From the IMG/VR virus record IMGVR_UViG_3300035070_001800, positions 1 through 33,095 of that record: DNA of 33,095 nucleotides; one strand, 5' to 3'. The translations under genes were made by a program, and so were the position numbers. The stretch comes from a virus. Each line of letters begins with the position of its first letter. Position 1 is the stretch's first letter. This document shows, in pieces, positions 7,700 to 14,454 of this stretch. Under the pieces are notes generated by a model, which saw nothing but the letters and a program-made list of their open reading frames with translations, searched no databases and was not told where the DNA came from.

Positions 7700-8389
7700 T
7701 TACATGTATTTATCAAAATACTCTTGAACCTTAGTAGCCCATAACAATGAATACTTATCGAATTCTTCCCCTTCTACAACAAATTCTTGATAATTACCGA
7801 GATTATCTGCCTCAGCGTCCCACCCAATCATCATAATAACAATAGTGCGAATATCAGTGCCATATAATTCATTGTGTGCTGCTGCATATGCTGCGCCTTG
7901 TAAGAAATAATCATCTATCCATGCACGTTTTTTAGGTTTACGTGTTGTTTTGAAGTCAATAATTGCTTGCTGTCCTTTATATACGCCAATGCAATCTGCG
8001 GTACCAGCATATAACCCAGGGTAATATAGAGGTACTTCTGTCCCCCATACTTCACTAATCTTACTAAGACCATCTTTGATAACAATGTCTGAAAGTTCTT
8101 TGGCCATCTGATGGATGAGATTTGATCCACTTGGTCTATCTTCTTCCAGAATAAACTTTTCTAAATGCAAGTGTACTTGTGTGCCAATTCCAGTAGCAAG
8201 GTTCATAATACGATTTGCTTCTTCATTGCCAACACGGCGGCGCCATTCATGTAACGCTGTTTTATCTGCAAGTGCACTCAAAACTGTTGTAACACTTGGC
8301 AAGGGCTTACCTTCAGGTGTTTGATAGTGACGGGATCCGTCTACATTCACACGTGATAGGGGAGCATAGGTATAAGTTTCTTTTAACAT
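7700..8389 (-). CDS. MGME1/RecB-like exonuclease (PD-(D/E)XK)
   Basis: A 229-aa nuclease. LPSVTTVLS (30-38) and GIGTQVHLHLE (67-77) precede the catalytic block: Glu118 in GTEVPLYY, Asp132 in YAGTADCIGV and Asp145-x-Lys147 in IIDFKTTRKPKK, then Gln164 in YFLQGAAYA. This order is typical of the RecB/MGME1 family of PD-(D/E)XK single-strand exonucleases, which occur in T4-like marine phages. A role in recombination, DNA end processing or host DNA breakdown is likely. It has its own sigma70-type promoter whose predicted +1 is the A of the ATG, so the mRNA should be leaderless. Its last codons GAT AAA TAC form the late promoter of the next gene. Confidence 0.85.
   Translation of the reverse strand: MLKETYTYAPLSRVNVDGSRHYQTPEGKPLPSVTTVLSALADKTALHEWRRRVGNEEANRIMNLATGIGTQVHLHLEKFILEEDRPSGSNLIHQMAKELSDIVIKDGLSKISEVWGTEVPLYYPGLYAGTADCIGVYKGQQAIIDFKTTRKPKKRAWIDDYFLQGAAYAAAHNELYGTDIRTIVIMMIGWDAEADNLGNYQEFVVEGEEFDKYSLLWATKVQEYFDKYM
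7706..7714 (-). promoter_or_regulatory. T4-type late promoter GATAAATAC inside the exonuclease coding end
   Basis: GATAAATAC on the minus strand is read in frame as Asp-Lys-Tyr, the codons just before the last Met and stop of the exonuclease. The predicted +1 near 7701 gives a 19-nt leader to the 729-aa fibre-like gene. Confidence 0.75.
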
Positions 8390-8395
8390 ATTTCT

Positions 8396-8424
8396 ATTAT
8401 ACTATACTTTTATATAAATTACAA
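8396..8424 (-). promoter_or_regulatory. sigma70-type promoter giving a leaderless exonuclease mRNA
   Basis: On the minus strand, TTGTAA (8424-8419), 17 bp, TATAAT (8401-8396). With the -10 hexamer at -12 to -7, +1 falls at 8389, the A of the exonuclease ATG. The rest of the 137-base gap (8390-8526) holds the terminator at 8473-8500 and AT-rich sequence in which I see no gene. Confidence 0.75.
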
Positions 8425-8472
8425 GTCTTTATTTACTATAATATAGTTATATAGCAATTATTATATGCCAAG

Positions 8473-8500
8473 AAAAAAGCGTAAGATTAATCTTACGCTT
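8473..8500 (-). terminator. rho-independent terminator after the 162-aa late gene
   Basis: A perfect 24-base palindrome at 8477-8500 (AAGCGTAAGATT and its complement). On the minus strand it is followed by six T (8478-8473). It ends the late unit 10347-8527 before the exonuclease promoter. Confidence 0.85.
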
Positions 8501-8526
8501 TAATAGATTATAATTTTTTAAATTAA

Positions 8527-9015
8527 TTACAAATGTTTTTTTAATTCTTCAATCATAGTTGCTTTTGTATTTCTACGATCCAATTGCACACCTAGATTTT
8601 CATCTGCCCAAATATCAATTTCTTTTTTAGTCATAGTTTCAAAATCAGGATTAGTTTCTACTTTTTTATTATTTTTAGTGTCGATGATTAAACTAGTTTC
8701 AGTCTTTTCTACTGTAATTGGAGTGACGGTTTCTACTACTGCATCTTTTACTTTTTCTTCAACTGCAATTTGAATTTGTTCTTTTTCTGCTTCAAGATTT
8801 TTTGCTGCGGATTCAGCCTGTGCATCTGCAATTCTTGCAGCATTCTCTCTTGCTGCTTTATTTACTAATGTTTCCCTACGTTTTTCTGCAACCTCTGGTG
8901 ATAACGATGCCAACACTGCTTCAGTTGTATTGTTTTCAATAGATTTTAGTAAATTCTGCATTTCTTTTTTAGAAACTACTTTCGGTTCTTTACCGCCTTT
9001 TATGATAAGTGGCAT
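8527..9015 (-). CDS. late coiled-coil protein with C-terminal HeH/SAP-like domain
   Basis: A 162-aa late protein. Residues 40-95 are Ala/Glu/Lys-rich and should form a long helix or coiled coil. The C-terminus (127-162) has the pattern MTKKEIDIWADENLG-x-x-LDRRNTKATMIEEL, which matches the short helix-extended-loop-helix (HeH/SAP-like) motif found at the ends of many phage head and tail-completion proteins. The start overlaps the stop of the 106-aa gene by one base (TAATG), and a strong terminator follows. A structural or DNA-contacting virion role is inferred; no T4 name can be assigned. Confidence 0.65.
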   Translation of the reverse strand: MPLIIKGGKEPKVVSKKEMQNLLKSIENNTTEAVLASLSPEVAEKRRETLVNKAARENAARIADAQAESAAKNLEAEKEQIQIAVEEKVKDAVVETVTPITVEKTETSLIIDTKNNKKVETNPDFETMTKKEIDIWADENLGVQLDRRNTKATMIEELKKHL

Positions 9016-9335
9016 TATTTCATTCTCCTCGATGTTGCTTTAGAAGCAAGTTTTTTAACTGTATCTCTAGAATCATCATCTTTATTTGATGTGGGGGCAA
9101 ATTCTAAGTCAATACTATTTAAACTTACATTACTAACATATTTACTATTTGATAACATATCAATCAAACTTTCTGGGGTAATAGAATGACCCAAATCATT
9201 TAATTCACGTACCATTATATCCGTTCCGATGGTATTAATATCATTCGCCTTTAAGCGAACAAGATATACATTTATATCATTAATAAGTTGCGACTTATAA
9301 TTGTCATTTTCGCTTAAAAGTGTTGAAATTTTCAT
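9015..9335 (-). CDS. small late protein, 106 aa
   Basis: Begins MKISTLLSENDNYKSQLIND, a leader shared in style with other late proteins of this window, and ends in a basic tail KKLASKATSRRMK. The middle (VRELNDLGHSITPESLIDMLSNSKYV) looks like a small helical, winged-helix-like domain. It lies one base after the stop of the 336-aa gene and overlaps the next gene, so it is part of the late unit 10347-8527. The family is not recognised. The leader contains L-S-E before Asn, similar to prohead-protease sites (see findings). Confidence 0.6.
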   Translation of the reverse strand: MKISTLLSENDNYKSQLINDINVYLVRLKANDINTIGTDIMVRELNDLGHSITPESLIDMLSNSKYVSNVSLNSIDLEFAPTSNKDDDSRDTVKKLASKATSRRMK

Positions 9336-9336
9336 A

Positions 9337-10347
9337 TTATGATCTCTTTGCTCTGCCTAGAGGTTCGTCATTAGGACCAGATGCTGCTTCATCGCCGCTT
9401 GCAAAATCTACTTCTACATCATCTTCGAAATCATCTTGCATATCACCGCCGATTACGTCACCTGCAGACATATCATCTGCTGGAGCTTCGCCATTCAGAA
9501 CCAAAACTGCGTCATTCACAGTATCTTTTGTTGCACGTGCTTGTCCCAATAATCCTGCTACTGCATCATTTACTGCATCTTTAAATGATGCTGCTCTTTC
9601 TGGACCGTGTGAATATGCCATTTCATCTGTCAGTGGGCCAAGTTGATCGTTTTGTAGTTTGCCTAGTTTTTCAATCATGTCTTGTAGTTCATCTACTATA
9701 CCACGAGCCGCCATCATAACTTCCGCTTCTGCAGCATCACTTTCAAGTAATTTGTTAAGTTGTGCTAGTAGGCCTTCTTCTAACTTTTCTTTTTTCATTT
9801 TATATTCCTTTGGTGCTTCGTAAGTATTGCTATACTTTGTCATTGTATCAAACTTTGGTGCATCACCTTCGTTTGTTTTTTCTGCTTTTGACGCATGTAC
9901 TGCTTTACGCTGTGCATCTGATTTGTATTTACCCTCAGTTGCTACTGATTCATTCTTTAAGAATGCCGGTTTATCATCTGACTTATCGTCTGGTGTGCCA
10001 TTGTCATCCATTGGCATCTTACCGTCGCCTTTGGCTTTCTTCTTAGCCGGCGCTTTGCCTTTTTTCTTTGCATCTTGATATGCTTTTAAACCTGCTGGTA
10101 ATTCACCTTCCGCAACGTGTGCTTTCAATAGTGATTTGATTGTTTCAATCATAAGCATGTTTTCAACATATGCACGATCCTGATAGTTCGAAGTCATTTC
10201 ACGCTTTTGTGCTTCCAATTGAACTTTCGCTTCTCTTAGTGATTCTAAATCACCTTCTATTTCATAACCGAAATTGCTTTTCATATACTCATTCATTTTT
10301 GAAGAGATAGCAACTGGGTTAGAGTTGTAAAAAATTGTTTTATTCAT
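9337..10347 (-). CDS. virion-associated protein with Lys-rich and acidic regions, 336 aa
   Basis: An N-terminal helical domain (about 1-95: SSKMNEYMKSNFGYEIEGDLE and EMTSNYQDRAYVENMLMIETI) is followed by a Lys/Ala-rich segment KKKGKAPAKKKAKGDGKMP (94-112). Then come a disordered acidic/lysine-rich stretch, a conserved-looking helical block AARGIVDELQDMIEKLGKLQ (about 213-232) and an extremely acidic C-terminus (DMQDDFEDDVEVDF). Alternating basic and acidic low-complexity regions suit a head-interior, scaffold-like or DNA-associated role. It is the first gene after the late promoter at 10380-10388. Similar proteins are seen in T4-like marine phages; exact function unknown. Confidence 0.65.
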   Translation of the reverse strand: MNKTIFYNSNPVAISSKMNEYMKSNFGYEIEGDLESLREAKVQLEAQKREMTSNYQDRAYVENMLMIETIKSLLKAHVAEGELPAGLKAYQDAKKKGKAPAKKKAKGDGKMPMDDNGTPDDKSDDKPAFLKNESVATEGKYKSDAQRKAVHASKAEKTNEGDAPKFDTMTKYSNTYEAPKEYKMKKEKLEEGLLAQLNKLLESDAAEAEVMMAARGIVDELQDMIEKLGKLQNDQLGPLTDEMAYSHGPERAASFKDAVNDAVAGLLGQARATKDTVNDAVLVLNGEAPADDMSAGDVIGGDMQDDFEDDVEVDFASGDEAASGPNDEPLGRAKRS

Positions 10348-10379
10348 GATATTTGCCCCAATACATAAAGTTATATTAT

Positions 10380-10388
10380 GTATTTATC
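10380..10388 (-). promoter_or_regulatory. T4-type late promoter GATAAATAC
   Basis: GATAAATAC on the minus strand in the 62-base gap between 10347 and 10410. The predicted +1 near 10375 leaves a 28-nt leader to the 336-aa gene. Confidence 0.75.
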
Positions 10389-10409
10389 TTTTTAGTTTCA
10401 TTTTATAAT

Positions 10410-11036
10410 CTATTTAATCGATTCATATATAGATTTAATACTACGTTTGGCACTTCCTGCTTCTGATTTTGCTCTAGTAAATCTTGCTTCGGCAACATTC
10501 ATTTTACTAATATCTTTACGCTTTTTCGCTTTTGCATATGTATCTTTATATTGTATCGCATCAAAATAAAATTGTTCAAATACTGCATTACTCGCCATTA
10601 TTTTTGTTAATTCTGGTGAGTTCATTTTCTTCCCAGAATTCAAGTGTTTTGTAATAACATATGCAGTTTCGTATAAACAAATATTCTCAAATAGTGTATC
10701 ATTTGAACGATTGTCTCTAATATCATAGTAACCATCATCAGTCTTCTCAACTGAAAACATTCCTACTTTTACACCATTTGGTGTCTTTGTAGACTCATTC
10801 ATCGTTGTTGCAACTTTTTTAGAAACATTTGAACTGGCACTGTTGAACGCATTCAAAATATTTTCCATTGCTTTAATATCTGCTGTCTTTACTCCGATAG
10901 ATGTATCTATATGTCCAGATTGCTCTGCTGCTTGTTTTTCATAGGCAACTTGCTCTTTCAATGCTGATTTGTCACCGTTAAGTGCTTTCATCAGATTTGA
11001 CATTGCATTTACATCTTTTTGGCTAGGTGCTGTCAT
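10410..11036 (-). CDS. late virion-associated protein, 208 aa
   Basis: A 208-aa, Lys/Ala-rich protein. The N-terminal 100 residues are helical (QKDVNAMSNLMKALNGDKSAL and DIKAMENILNAFNSASS). A compact beta-helix block follows (VGMFSVEKTDDGYYDIRDNR and FENICLYETAYVITKHLNSG), then a basic helical C-terminus (KAKKRKDISKMNVAEARFTRA). I recognise the general type from late regions of marine T4-like phages, but no function. It is last in the late unit that starts at 12388, 11 bases after the 64-aa gene with TCCTCC-complementary GGAGGAC before its ATG. Confidence 0.6.
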   Translation of the reverse strand: MTAPSQKDVNAMSNLMKALNGDKSALKEQVAYEKQAAEQSGHIDTSIGVKTADIKAMENILNAFNSASSNVSKKVATTMNESTKTPNGVKVGMFSVEKTDDGYYDIRDNRSNDTLFENICLYETAYVITKHLNSGKKMNSPELTKIMASNAVFEQFYFDAIQYKDTYAKAKKRKDISKMNVAEARFTRAKSEAGSAKRSIKSIYESIK

Positions 11037-11047
11037 TTTGTCCTCCG

Positions 11048-11242
11048 TTAGTTGACACGATACCCTTTTAGTGTTGGTATTAATACGCCTTTATGCACTA
11101 GTTTATCAGCGATTAAGGCATTTCTATCACTTAATTGCGATTCATTAACATATTCATTTTCAGAAAAAAATTCTACCAAAAGATCATTTTCTTCTTCGGT
11201 GACCATAACATATATGCCACCTAAAACTTCCTGTAATTTCAT
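11048..11242 (-). CDS. small late protein, 64 aa, winged-helix-like pattern
   Basis: A 64-aa protein beginning MKLQEVLGGIYVMVTEEENDLL. The order helix (EENDLLVEFFSE), helix (SDRNALIADKLVHKGVL) and strand pair (IPTLKGYRVN) fits a minimal winged helix-turn-helix, in which the final hairpin is the wing. This is a pattern reading, not a family match. It sits between two late genes with short spacers and has AAAGGAG before its ATG. Confidence 0.5.
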   Translation of the reverse strand: MKLQEVLGGIYVMVTEEENDLLVEFFSENEYVNESQLSDRNALIADKLVHKGVLIPTLKGYRVN

Positions 11243-11253
11243 ATTAAACTCCT

Positions 11254-11814
11254 TTACTTATTGAGTTTATTTAATAGACTTCTAAATTGTATTGCTGTTT
11301 TAGGATCATTTGCAAGAGCGCCCAATGATTTTGCTTGCTGCGCCATCGCAAAACGTTGCACAGGCGTTAATGCTTTTCCTTGCTCGGCTCTATCTAATGC
11401 TTTTGCTGCCTGTTGACCGCTAATACCGCCCAAGGCCTTCTTGCCCAATCGTTGCATTGCCTGTGACTTCTTGGACATTGTAGCAGGATCAGAATCGCCA
11501 TCTGACTGTTGCTGTGCTTGCTGCGCTTGAGCCTGTTGTACGCCCTTCATTTCACCCGGTGTTAATGAAGTACGTGTACCTTGAGAGCCTGTAGAATATG
11601 CTTCATCGACACTAAACCCCAAAACTTCTTTGGCTGCATTTTCATTTCTATCACGTAATGCCCGCATCAATTCAACATATTTACCGAAATCAAGAGTTTT
11701 CATTCGGTTACGTACATCATCATCACTGGAACCAACTAAATCTGCGATACCAGTCAATCTTGTATTATAAGTTTCAGTGACCATTGCGTTTTCTATACTA
11801 TCTTTTAATCCCAT
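11254..11814 (-). CDS. late Gln/Ala-rich protein, 186 aa
   Basis: A 186-aa protein with a folded N-terminal region (SIENAMVTETYNTRLTGIADLVG and GKYVELMRALRDRNENAAKEVLG). A Gln-rich linker (VQQAQAQQAQQQSDGDSDP, about 90-108) follows, then a helical C-terminus (MQRLGKKALGGISGQQAAKAL, ending FRSLLNKLNK). This architecture is common in structural or scaffold-like late proteins. It lies 7 bases after the basic 94-aa gene, in the late unit from 12388. Function not identified. Confidence 0.6.
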   Translation of the reverse strand: MGLKDSIENAMVTETYNTRLTGIADLVGSSDDDVRNRMKTLDFGKYVELMRALRDRNENAAKEVLGFSVDEAYSTGSQGTRTSLTPGEMKGVQQAQAQQAQQQSDGDSDPATMSKKSQAMQRLGKKALGGISGQQAAKALDRAEQGKALTPVQRFAMAQQAKSLGALANDPKTAIQFRSLLNKLNK

Positions 11815-11821
11815 TATTTCT

Positions 11822-12106
11822 CTACCTATTCAGCATTTTTAAGCGTTTACTTGCTGGATTCATTCTCTTAGTCATTTTTGATTTTCGTGCCATACGAGAA
11901 CCCATTTTTGCTTTAGTTTTTGCTAATGTAAATCGTTTCTTAACATTAACTGGCTTAAAGCATGCAGTGGGGTTAGCAACTGTTTTACCTTTTAATCTAC
12001 CTGACGAACAACGATATTTACGTACTACTTTTTTGCCACTACGAGCATAAACAAGTTTTGCTTCATAAAATTCTTCATCAGGTGTTACAATTTCTTCTAT
12101 AAGCAT
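11822..12106 (-). CDS. small very basic late protein, 94 aa
   Basis: After an acidic leader (MLIEEIVTPDEEFYEAK) the protein is strikingly basic: ARSGKKVVRKYRCSSGRLKGK, then VKKRFTLAKTKAKMGSRMARK and SKMTKRMNPASKRLKMLNR. It has two cysteines (KYRCSSGR and TACFKP). The charge suggests nucleic-acid or acidic-surface binding inside the head or at the neck. The acidic leader before a basic body resembles internal head proteins that lose an N-terminal targeting peptide, which is inference. It starts on the stop of the coiled-coil/membrane gene (TAATG overlap). Confidence 0.6.
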   Translation of the reverse strand: MLIEEIVTPDEEFYEAKLVYARSGKKVVRKYRCSSGRLKGKTVANPTACFKPVNVKKRFTLAKTKAKMGSRMARKSKMTKRMNPASKRLKMLNR

Positions 12107-12354
12107 TATATCACCTTAAACACAGAAGTCAATAGTGCAATTAGCAATGTACCAAATAATGTTGAACTTGCCCAAACAACTATCTTTTTTAACTCCGTAA
12201 ATTGTTCCTTTGTATCCAATGTCTGTCTTTCTACTAATGTTTCTAACCGCCTGATTGAATCATCTAGTTTCCTAAATCGTTCATGATTAACTGCCACATG
12301 AGTTTCTAAACTCTGCATCTCAAGTGCTGCTAATTGCGGTTCATTTATAGACAT
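12106..12354 (-). CDS. XhlA-like coiled-coil protein with C-terminal membrane segment
   Basis: An 82-aa protein: a helical coiled-coil part (AVNHERFRKLDDSIRRLETLV, about 21-41) and a single membrane span near residues 58-78 (VVWASSTLFGTLLIALLTSVF). This resembles XhlA-type proteins that assist holin-mediated lysis, but such proteins also occur as membrane anchors, and no endolysin gene is nearby. I place the start at 12354 rather than the in-frame ATG at 12390. The upstream ATG lies within the late promoter GATAAATAC, whereas GGAGAAG sits properly before the ATG at 12354. First gene of the late unit running to 10410. Confidence 0.6.
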   Translation of the reverse strand: MSINEPQLAALEMQSLETHVAVNHERFRKLDDSIRRLETLVERQTLDTKEQFTELKKIVVWASSTLFGTLLIALLTSVFKVI

Positions 12355-12379
12355 CGTTCTTCTCCACGAATTGTTATAT

Positions 12380-12388
12380 GTATTTATC
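12380..12388 (-). promoter_or_regulatory. T4-type late promoter GATAAATAC
   Basis: GATAAATAC on the minus strand. The predicted +1 near 12375 gives a 21-nt leader to the ATG at 12354. It lies just downstream of the strong terminator at 12418-12448. Confidence 0.75.
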
Positions 12389-12417
12389 ATTTTAGTTTAA
12401 AAGGATTATCCACATAT

Positions 12418-12448
12418 AAAAAAACCCAGTATTAATACTGGGTTTTTT
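12418..12448 (-). terminator. strong rho-independent terminator, palindromic
   Basis: The stem CCCAGTATT/AATACTGGG at 12425-12442 is a perfect palindrome, flanked by seven A and six T. On the minus strand the hairpin is followed by seven T. It could work in both directions, but only minus-strand genes lie around it. It closes the transcript carrying the 129-aa gene and the structured element at 12480-12544. Confidence 0.9.
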
Positions 12449-12479
12449 CTTTACATTCACTGCTTAATGGGGGATCTCC

Positions 12480-12544
12480 ACATTCTATTTCATTATGCGA
12501 ATGATTCCAAGACCATACTAGGTAGTGGGCGCTCAATAGAATGT
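12480..12544 (-). ncRNA. candidate structured RNA, three-way junction
   Basis: The 157-base stretch between the XhlA-like and 129-aa genes contains a 65-base segment closed by a perfect 10-bp stem, ACATTCTATT (12480-12489) with AATAGAATGT (12535-12544). Inside are two hairpins: TCATT/AATGA with a 5-base loop at 12490-12504, directly abutting the outer stem, and CCATAC/GTA(G)TGG with a 3-base loop at 12513-12528. A strong terminator follows on the minus strand and a weak late-promoter-like TATAAATC precedes it. I match it to no known RNA family. It could be a small RNA or a 3' UTR element of the 129-aa gene. Confidence 0.4.
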
Positions 12545-12545
12545 A

Positions 12546-12553
12546 GATTTATA
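12546..12553 (-). promoter_or_regulatory. weak late-promoter-like TATAAATC
   Basis: TATAAATC on the minus strand differs from TATAAATA in the last base and includes the TAA stop of the 129-aa gene. If used, transcription would begin near 12540, within the outer stem of the candidate RNA. Confidence 0.3.
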
Positions 12554-12938
12554 GTAGGTCTGACATCTCAAATTCCATCGTGATAGGATCCATTGGTACA
12601 CCATTAATATCTACACCGTAGAATATTTCTTTAAGTAGTGCAACATTGTCACCAGCACGTTCAAACGCTTGTCCGTGTTCTACTGCAAATTTAAAAATCA
12701 TACCATTACCAGTTAATGTTGGAGCAAGACCAGTAAGTGTTACTGGAATGGGACTATTCATTATTACTGGTTGTGCAACTAGATTAATTAAGTTACATAC
12801 GTCATCAAAATTTTGCTGTGACTGGTCTAATATATCACCAGTTGAAGTGATATCCAATGTCTTTACATATATTGTATAAAAATTCAAGTTGCCTGATATA
12901 TTTTCACTTGAACCCGCAGAACCGTGTATTCTTGCCAT
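12549..12938 (-). CDS. late structural protein, 129 aa
   Basis: A 129-aa protein, MARIHGSAGSSENISGNLN at the N-terminus, then a mainly beta body (FYTIYVKTLDIT and IPVTLTGLAPTLTGNGMIFKF) and an acidic C-terminus (MEFEMSDLL). A compact beta protein with its own late promoter (12965-12973) and followed by a terminator suggests a separately dosed virion protein, such as a tail, neck or decoration component. I recognise the general type from T4-like marine phages but not a function. Confidence 0.6.
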   Translation of the reverse strand: MARIHGSAGSSENISGNLNFYTIYVKTLDITSTGDILDQSQQNFDDVCNLINLVAQPVIMNSPIPVTLTGLAPTLTGNGMIFKFAVEHGQAFERAGDNVALLKEIFYGVDINGVPMDPITMEFEMSDLL

Positions 12939-12964
12939 ATTGTTTCTCCTAATAATGTATATGA

Positions 12965-12973
12965 ATATTTATC
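12965..12973 (-). promoter_or_regulatory. T4-type late promoter GATAAATAT
   Basis: GATAAATAT on the minus strand, with predicted +1 near 12960 and a 22-nt leader holding AGGAGAAA before the ATG at 12938. It lies directly after the terminator at 12997-13024. Confidence 0.7.
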
Positions 12974-12996
12974 AATAATTATTAATGATTTAAAAT

Positions 12997-13024
12997 AAAA
13001 AAGACCCAGCAATGCCGGGTCTTT
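12997..13024 (-). terminator. rho-independent terminator after the 87-aa gene
   Basis: On the minus strand the stem GACCCGGC/GCTGGGTC with loop ATT (13021-13003) is followed by six T. A smaller hairpin, ACTCTA/TAGAGT (13027-13042), lies between it and the gene. It makes the 87-aa gene a single-gene transcript. Confidence 0.85.
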
Positions 13025-13049
13025 ATACTCTATAGATAGAGTTTATGTA

Positions 13050-13313
13050 TTAGTAATCAAAGTCTGTTACTGTGTAACCAGTTGCTGTACTTAGTGTTGC
13101 TGCATCCCATGCGCCGTTGTTTTCAACTGCGAAACGAACATCTGTGCCTGCGCCGCCGTTAACACCTAGGATAACTACTGTTGCACGTGTGCCTACTGCT
13201 TCAACAAGAACTTTGTTGTCAACTGCGCCCGCGCCTGCGTCTGCTGTGAAATGTACTAGTGAGCCTGTTAGGAACTGACCTGCATCATATGATTCATGTA
13301 CTTTTGCTACCAT
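13050..13313 (-). CDS. small late virion protein, likely highly expressed, 87 aa
   Basis: An 87-aa Ala/Gly/Val-rich beta protein (GQFLTGSLVHFTADAGAGAV and RATVVILGVNGGAGTDVRF). It is GC-richer and more evenly codon-biased than its neighbours, as expected for an abundant virion protein. It is transcribed alone between its own late promoter (13360-13368), with a 42-nt leader and GGAG, and a strong terminator (12997-13024). A small, abundant, isolated beta protein suggests a head-decoration or tail-surface protein. The family is not recognised. Confidence 0.6.
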   Translation of the reverse strand: MVAKVHESYDAGQFLTGSLVHFTADAGAGAVDNKVLVEAVGTRATVVILGVNGGAGTDVRFAVENNGAWDAATLSTATGYTVTDFDY

Positions 13314-13359
13314 TTTATTTTCTCCATTAAATGTTTTGGGACTCTATTGTCCTATACTT

Positions 13360-13368
13360 TTATTTATC
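13360..13368 (-). promoter_or_regulatory. T4-type late promoter GATAAATAA
   Basis: GATAAATAA on the minus strand, with predicted +1 near 13355 and an unusually long 42-nt leader to the 87-aa gene. Confidence 0.65.
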
Positions 13369-13391
13369 TTTTTTGTACCAGAAATTATATA

Positions 13392-14240
13392 TTACTTTCT
13401 TCTGGATTGAAATTTTGTTAGACCAGATTTTGTTGGTCTATCATACGTTGTTTTTGCCAATCGTTTGCCTAGTTCTTCAGCGCCCTTACTAATAGCATAA
13501 ATGCCACCAATTGCTGCTGCCCCTTTAACAATAGGTTTATCCCAAATCTTTTTCTTTTTATCGTTTCTATCATTTACCATATAATTGCCACGCTTTTGAA
13601 AAGATAGTAATGGTTTCATAAACTCACTGCGGAGTGCTTTGGAACGCATATATTGAACACAGCGTGTTACTACTAGTGCACGTTGATTTTGATTCAAATT
13701 ATCCCAATCACCAATCAATCGGCGCATTGATTTCATCATACTATCTTGTATATTCAATTGGTTTTGGAATCTAAGTAACATTTTTTGCTCAAACGCTGAA
13801 TTAGTTTTGTTATTTCCAATATGAGTTAGATATTGTACTAAATCTGCTTTTTTAGGTGATAATCTTTTCTTAGCAATTACATCTTTTTCATTACTATCAT
13901 CTTGGTCTTTGCCCATCAAACGGTTTAAAGAAATGTATAGATCCGTTCCACTTGTTCTAAATGTATCAAAATTTCTAAAGGCTGCTGTACGTTTTGCATA
14001 TTCACTTGCTAATGGCGCATAATCATAATCTTTATTAAAAATATTTAATAGCATTAAATACATGAATGAAACATTGGCGGCATCATCTAAATTAACCTCA
14101 CTTGCTATCTTTTTATTTCTAAACAAGCGGCTTTCAGTTAGTTCGTGTACTAATTGTAAACTTTTATCATCATTGTCATCAATTTCGTGGCCACCATATA
14201 TTGTTGCCCATTGGCTTGCTGTATATTTTTTTTCACTCAT
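13392..14240 (-). CDS. late protein with basic, disordered C-terminus, 282 aa
   Basis: A mostly helical 282-aa protein (ASEYAKRTAAFRNFDTFR and FEQKMLLRFQNQLNIQDSMM). A hydrophobic helix near 238-255 (VKGAAAIGGIYAISKGAEELG) may insert in a membrane or pack in a core, and the tail is basic (KRLAKTTYDRPTKSGLTKFQ, ending SRRK). The ATG overlaps the end of the small DUF6356-like gene by 8 bases. It is last in the late unit from 16279. I do not recognise a family; an injected or internal virion protein is possible from charge and position. Confidence 0.6.
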   Translation of the reverse strand: MSEKKYTASQWATIYGGHEIDDNDDKSLQLVHELTESRLFRNKKIASEVNLDDAANVSFMYLMLLNIFNKDYDYAPLASEYAKRTAAFRNFDTFRTSGTDLYISLNRLMGKDQDDSNEKDVIAKKRLSPKKADLVQYLTHIGNNKTNSAFEQKMLLRFQNQLNIQDSMMKSMRRLIGDWDNLNQNQRALVVTRCVQYMRSKALRSEFMKPLLSFQKRGNYMVNDRNDKKKKIWDKPIVKGAAAIGGIYAISKGAEELGKRLAKTTYDRPTKSGLTKFQSRRK

Positions 14241-14442
14241 GTGTCATCCCCTTAAATAGGTTCGCAAGATTAATAATTTTATTACTTGCATATGTTTTGC
14301 AGCATCTAGGTATGATTGAATGTATAATAATTGCAAATACGGCAATCTGAAGTTGTAGAGCAATACCAAGTGCAAATTTTGCATGTTGTAACGGCCCCAT
14401 ATTCGCTTCTTCCAAGTGTTCTTTACATTCTTTACTAAACAT
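14233..14442 (-). CDS. small membrane protein, DUF6356-like
   Basis: A 69-aa protein. HLEEANMGPLQHAKFALGIALQ followed by the hydrophobic span LQIAVFAIIIHSIIPRCC (about 31-48) matches the pattern HLxEAxMxxxQHxKFAxxIxLxL...IIHxxxP of DUF6356 small membrane proteins found in phages and bacteria. One transmembrane helix is expected, with the charged N-terminus in the cytoplasm. The function of the family is unknown; in a late operon a lysis or envelope role can be considered. It lies 12 bases after the ligase-like gene and overlaps the next gene. Confidence 0.7.
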   Translation of the reverse strand: MFSKECKEHLEEANMGPLQHAKFALGIALQLQIAVFAIIIHSIIPRCCKTYASNKIINLANLFKGMTHE

Positions 14443-14454
14443 ATTATTTCCTAA

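Noticed and set aside
8477-8500. Perfect 24-base palindrome as an operator or attachment site
   Set aside because: It is followed by a T-run right after the end of a late gene, which is explained by a terminator; no integrase gene is present.
9320-10078. Several plus-strand frames opposite the 336-aa late protein
   Set aside because: They are antisense frames created by the repetitive Lys/Glu/Asp-rich coding of the real gene, and none has a promoter or ribosome-binding site.
12106-12390. Longer XhlA-like frame starting at 12390
   Set aside because: The extra 12 codons contain the late promoter and the predicted +1, so the first ATG would not be transcribed; ATG at 12354 has GGAGAAG.
12480-12544. 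tRNA or hammerhead-ribozyme interpretation of the structured intergenic element
   Set aside because: No cloverleaf, T-loop or CCA-compatible acceptor is seen, and the conserved hammerhead core sequences are not present.
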